DNA of 9,082 nucleotides from Frankiales bacterium (GTDB lineage Bacteria > Actinomycetota > Actinomycetes > Mycobacteriales > SCTD01): contig JAOPVD010000289.1 in NCBI GenBank assembly GCA_025966295.1, positions 1 to 9,082 on the forward strand, written 5' to 3'. Below, piece after piece: positions 6,652-9,082 of the stretch. Below the pieces are notes generated by a model that worked only from the letters and a program-made list of their open reading frames with translations, was not told where the DNA came from and searched no databases. Each line of letters opens with the position of its first letter. Position 1 is the first letter of the stretch. The position numbers and the translations under genes are program-made.

Positions 6652-8681
6652 GGCTGCCCGGCGCGGACCGCCTGCGCGACTACCTCGAGGGCCGGGACCC
6701 ACGGCCGGTCGCCGCGATGTTCGGCCTGAACGCGGTCGACGAGCTCGACAACGCCACCTTCGTGTGGGTGGCGCCGACGATCGCGGCCGCCTTCGGCGTC
6801 GGCGTCGGCGCCTTCGGCGTCATCACGGTGCTGGTCCTGCTCGTGGCGCCGCTCATCGCCATCCCGGTCTCGCTCTACGCCGACCGCCGGGCCCGGATGC
6901 CGATCGTGCTGCTGGCCGCCTGCGCCTGGGGGCTGTTCAGCCTCGGCAGCGGCCTGGCGCCGTACCTGTGGCTGTTCGTGCTCGCCCGGGTCGGCTCGTC
7001 CTTCGGCCGGACCGTGAGCTACCCGGTGCAGCTCTCGCTGCTGGCCGACTTCTACCCGCCGCAGGTGCGGACGAAGGCGCTCGGCCTGCATGCCCTGGCC
7101 AACAACGCCGGTGCCATCTTCGGCGCTCTGCTGGGGGCCGGGGTGGCGGAGCTGTTCGGCTGGCGGGCCGCGTTCTTCGTGGTCGCCGTCCCGACCGTGC
7201 TGGCCATCGGGTGGTCGCGCCGGGTGCCGGAGCCGCCGCGCGGGACGTTCGAGGCGGTGCAGTCCGCCACCGCGCTGCCGTTGCGGGAGGTGGCCCCGAA
7301 GCTGTGGGCGATCCGCTCGCTGCGCTACCAGTGGATCGCCGGCATCTACTTCGTCGGGGCCGTGATCGGCACCACCATCGTGCTGCCGTTCTACTTCGAC
7401 GCGCAGTTCGGCGTCGGCACGTTCGGGGTCGGGCTCATCGGCGCGGTGGCCGGGGTCGGTGCGGCGGTTGCCACCTTCTTCGGGTCCAAGCTCGCGCAGG
7501 ACCGGCTGAACCTCTCGGCGAGCACCGGCGTGCTGTGGCTTTCGCGCGTCACGCTCGCGGTCACGGTGCTGATCGTGCTGTTCGCGCTGTCCCCCAGCGT
7601 GTGGGTGGCGGTGCCGCTGCTGTTCGTCATCGTCTCGCTGTTCGGGCTCGTCGCCCCGCTCATCGCGGCGGTCGGGACCCTCGTCTCGCCGCCCGAGCTG
7701 CGCGCCAGCGCGTACGCCTTCGGGCAGGTCATCGGGCTCGTCGGCGCGCTGTTCGCCGTCACCATCAGCCTGATCGCCGACGCGGCCGGCGAGCGCTGGG
7801 CGCTGGCCTTCGCGGCCGCCGTCTTCCTGCGCGGGGTGTTCCACATCCGCACCGTCGGGACCCTCATCGACAGCGACGTCGACCGGCTGCGTTCCGAGCA
7901 CGTCGGTCAGGAGCGTCGCACCGACGCCGACGCCGACGGCCGGCCGCTGCTGCTGGAGACCCAGGGGCTCACCGTTTCCTACGGGCCGGTGCGGGTGCTG
8001 TTCGGGGTGGACCTCGAGGTGCGGCAGGGCGAGATCGTGGCGCTGCTCGGCACCAACGGCGCCGGCAAATCCACCGTCCTCAACGCGGTCAGCGGGCTGC
8101 TGTCACCGGACGGCGGCAACGTCTGGTTCGACGGGGAACCGATCACGGGGGAGAGCGCGGAGCGGGTCGCGGCCCGCGGGCTGGTGCAGGCCCCCGGGGG
8201 CCGCGGCATCTTCCCCGGCATGACGGTGCAGGACAACCTTCGGCTCGGGGCCTTCCTGCTCCGCGGCGACAAGGCGGTGTCGGCAGCGCGGATCGAGGCG
8301 GCCCTCGACCTGTTCCCCGCGCTCCGGCCGATGCTCGGCCGCACCGCCGGTGACCTGTCCGGTGGCCAGCGGCAGATGCTGGTCCTGGCCCAGGCCATGC
8401 TGCTCAAGCCCCGGCTGCTGCTCATCGACGAGCTCTCGCTCGGCCTGGCCCCGATCGTCGTGCAGGAGCTGCTGGCGGCGGTGCGGCGGCTCAACGCCGA
8501 GGGCGTCACCATCGTGCTGGTCGAGCAGTCGGTCAACGTCGCGCTCACGCTGGCGGACCGGGCGTACTTCCTGGAGAAGGGCACGGTCCGCTTCGAGGGC
8601 CCGACCTCTGACCTGCTCGGGCGCGACGACCTGCTCCGCTCGGTCTTCTTCGGCGGGGCGACCCAGCACCCCGTCGGCTGA
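6648..8681 (+). CDS. Fusion protein: MFS transporter domain plus LivF-type ABC ATPase domain
   Basis: One 677-residue chain holds two transporter modules. Residues about 20-402 are a Major Facilitator Superfamily domain. It shows LYADRRARMP (77-85, the loop 2-3 DRxxR motif), LADFYPPQVRTKALGL (132-147), the Gly-rich helix GAIFGALLGAGVAELFGWR (155-173), a central loop at about 190-225, and a second multi-helix half to about 402. A hydrophilic linker (about 403-432) contains DADADG. Residues 433-677 are a complete ABC ATPase closest to LivF: Walker A GTNGAGKST (468-476), RGIFPGMTVQDNL, signature LSGGQ (570-574), Walker B LLLIDE with D594 and E595, LSLGLAP, and VEQ where most ABC ATPases have His. 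As I recall, Gln there is normal for LivF. The start is the ATG of the ATGA overlap with the permease stop; the longer frame to 6549 would overlap the permease by about 100 bases. No ATG, GTG or TTG lies just before the ATPase domain (the nearest is GTG 7836), so a separate LivF is unlikely. The ATPase should serve the adjacent permease; the role of the MFS part is unknown. Confidence 0.93.
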   Translation: MRLPGADRLRDYLEGRDPRPVAAMFGLNAVDELDNATFVWVAPTIAAAFGVGVGAFGVITVLVLLVAPLIAIPVSLYADRRARMPIVLLAACAWGLFSLGSGLAPYLWLFVLARVGSSFGRTVSYPVQLSLLADFYPPQVRTKALGLHALANNAGAIFGALLGAGVAELFGWRAAFFVVAVPTVLAIGWSRRVPEPPRGTFEAVQSATALPLREVAPKLWAIRSLRYQWIAGIYFVGAVIGTTIVLPFYFDAQFGVGTFGVGLIGAVAGVGAAVATFFGSKLAQDRLNLSASTGVLWLSRVTLAVTVLIVLFALSPSVWVAVPLLFVIVSLFGLVAPLIAAVGTLVSPPELRASAYAFGQVIGLVGALFAVTISLIADAAGERWALAFAAAVFLRGVFHIRTVGTLIDSDVDRLRSEHVGQERRTDADADGRPLLLETQGLTVSYGPVRVLFGVDLEVRQGEIVALLGTNGAGKSTVLNAVSGLLSPDGGNVWFDGEPITGESAERVAARGLVQAPGGRGIFPGMTVQDNLRLGAFLLRGDKAVSAARIEAALDLFPALRPMLGRTAGDLSGGQRQMLVLAQAMLLKPRLLLIDELSLGLAPIVVQELLAAVRRLNAEGVTIVLVEQSVNVALTLADRAYFLEKGTVRFEGPTSDLLGRDDLLRSVFFGGATQHPVG

Positions 8682-8699
8682 CGCGCCAGGCTGCCGTCC

Positions 8700-9082
8700 G
8701 TGCGTCGACCGCTGCTCGTGCTCCTGCTGCTGCTGACCGCCTGCAGCAGCCACGCCCCCGCGCCCCGGCCGGCGGACCCGCCGGCGGCGCGGGTCGTCTA
8801 CCGGGTGGTCGACACCTCGGGCGCCGTGCCGGTGATCACCACGAGCACGGTGGACCTCGCGGCGCCGTACCGCGGTCGGGCGCTCAGCAGCGACGCCGGC
8901 CGGTCGCTGGGCGGCTTCGGCTGGGACGAGAACGGCGTCTACACCGTGCGGCCGGACGGCTCGGTGCAGCAGATCGAGTACGTGCCGCCGGGCTTCCCCG
9001 GTCCGGCGTCGCACCTGGACCTGGCGCTGCCGGTCGCGGCCCGGCAGCGGCTGGTCCGCGCGGCCGGCGCCGCGCAGGTGCT
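8700..9082 (+). CDS. Putative secreted lipoprotein of unknown function; truncated at the right window edge
   Basis: A GTG at 8700 opens a frame that stays open to the window end (127 codons seen). The N-terminus MRRPLLVLLLLLTACSS is a textbook short lipoprotein signal: two arginines, a run of Leu/Val, and the lipobox LTAC with the modifiable Cys at residue 15 (8742-8744). A Pro/Ala-rich spacer follows (19-30). The mature part begins RVVYRVVDTSGAVPVITTST and continues with mixed strand-forming sequence including GWDENGVYTVRPDGSVQQIEY. I do not recognise the family. The start lies 18 bases after the previous stop, with only a weak ribosome site (CCAGG), so it is probably the next gene of the importer operon. 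Since the binding protein lacks a lipobox, this is the only lipid-anchored protein seen in the operon. It could be an accessory surface factor or a lipid- or ligand-handling protein, but nothing visible decides this. Confidence 0.75.
   Translation, partial: MRRPLLVLLLLLTACSSHAPAPRPADPPAARVVYRVVDTSGAVPVITTSTVDLAAPYRGRALSSDAGRSLGGFGWDENGVYTVRPDGSVQQIEYVPPGFPGPASHLDLALPVAARQRLVRAAGAAQV

Noticed and set aside
6795..6820. Repeated GGCGTC units in the MFS region
   Set aside because: They code for Gly-Val pairs in a hydrophobic helix region and reflect biased codon choice, not a repeat element.
6087..7901. Antisense open frame of 604 codons opposite the permease and MFS region
   Set aside because: Low-complexity charged sequence with no recognisable fold; shadow of strongly supported membrane proteins.
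6380..8353. Plus-strand open frame of 657 codons out of frame with the MFS-LivF gene
   Set aside because: Mostly Arg/Ala/Gly strings; the overlapping frame encodes clear MFS and ABC motifs.

Overview
The window is a gene-dense stretch of very GC-rich DNA. Nearly every third codon base is G or C, GTG starts are used, and genes overlap by GTGA or ATGA. The protein families point to a high-GC actinobacterium. No genus can be named from the sequence alone, and I see no base-composition break or mobile element suggesting recent transfer.

Layout, left to right. (1) The C-terminal part of a family GH84 beta-N-acetylglucosaminidase enters from the left edge and ends at 920. (2) A LivG-type ABC ATPase overlaps it by GTGA (917-1708). 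(3) A ROK-family winged-helix regulator lies on the minus strand (1710-2918), its stop one base from the LivG stop. (4) A 145-bp divergent promoter region (2919-3063) carries an A+T-rich patch, a TTGACA box and an inverted repeat. (5) On the plus strand a tight operon follows: a LIV-type substrate-binding protein (3064-4668), a permease in which LivH and LivM are fused (4681-6651), a protein fusing an MFS transporter to a LivF-type ATPase (6648-8681), and the start of a lipoprotein that runs off the right edge (8700-9082).

Together these genes supply every part of one branched-chain-amino-acid-type (HAAT/LIV) ABC importer: binding protein, both permease halves and two different ATPases. The LivG ATPase sits in a separate unit with the glycosidase, and the ROK regulator gene lies between the two units. 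ROK regulators usually sense sugars or amino sugars, and GH84 enzymes release N-acetylglucosamine. A working inference is that this LIV-type importer handles a GlcNAc-related or other carbohydrate-derived compound rather than leucine, isoleucine or valine. That rests on gene context only.

The most unusual object is the 677-residue MFS-LivF fusion, which joins a secondary-transporter fold to the ATPase of an ABC importer in one chain. The window has no gene-free stretch longer than about 145 bases. I saw no tRNA, rRNA, CRISPR array or insertion sequence.
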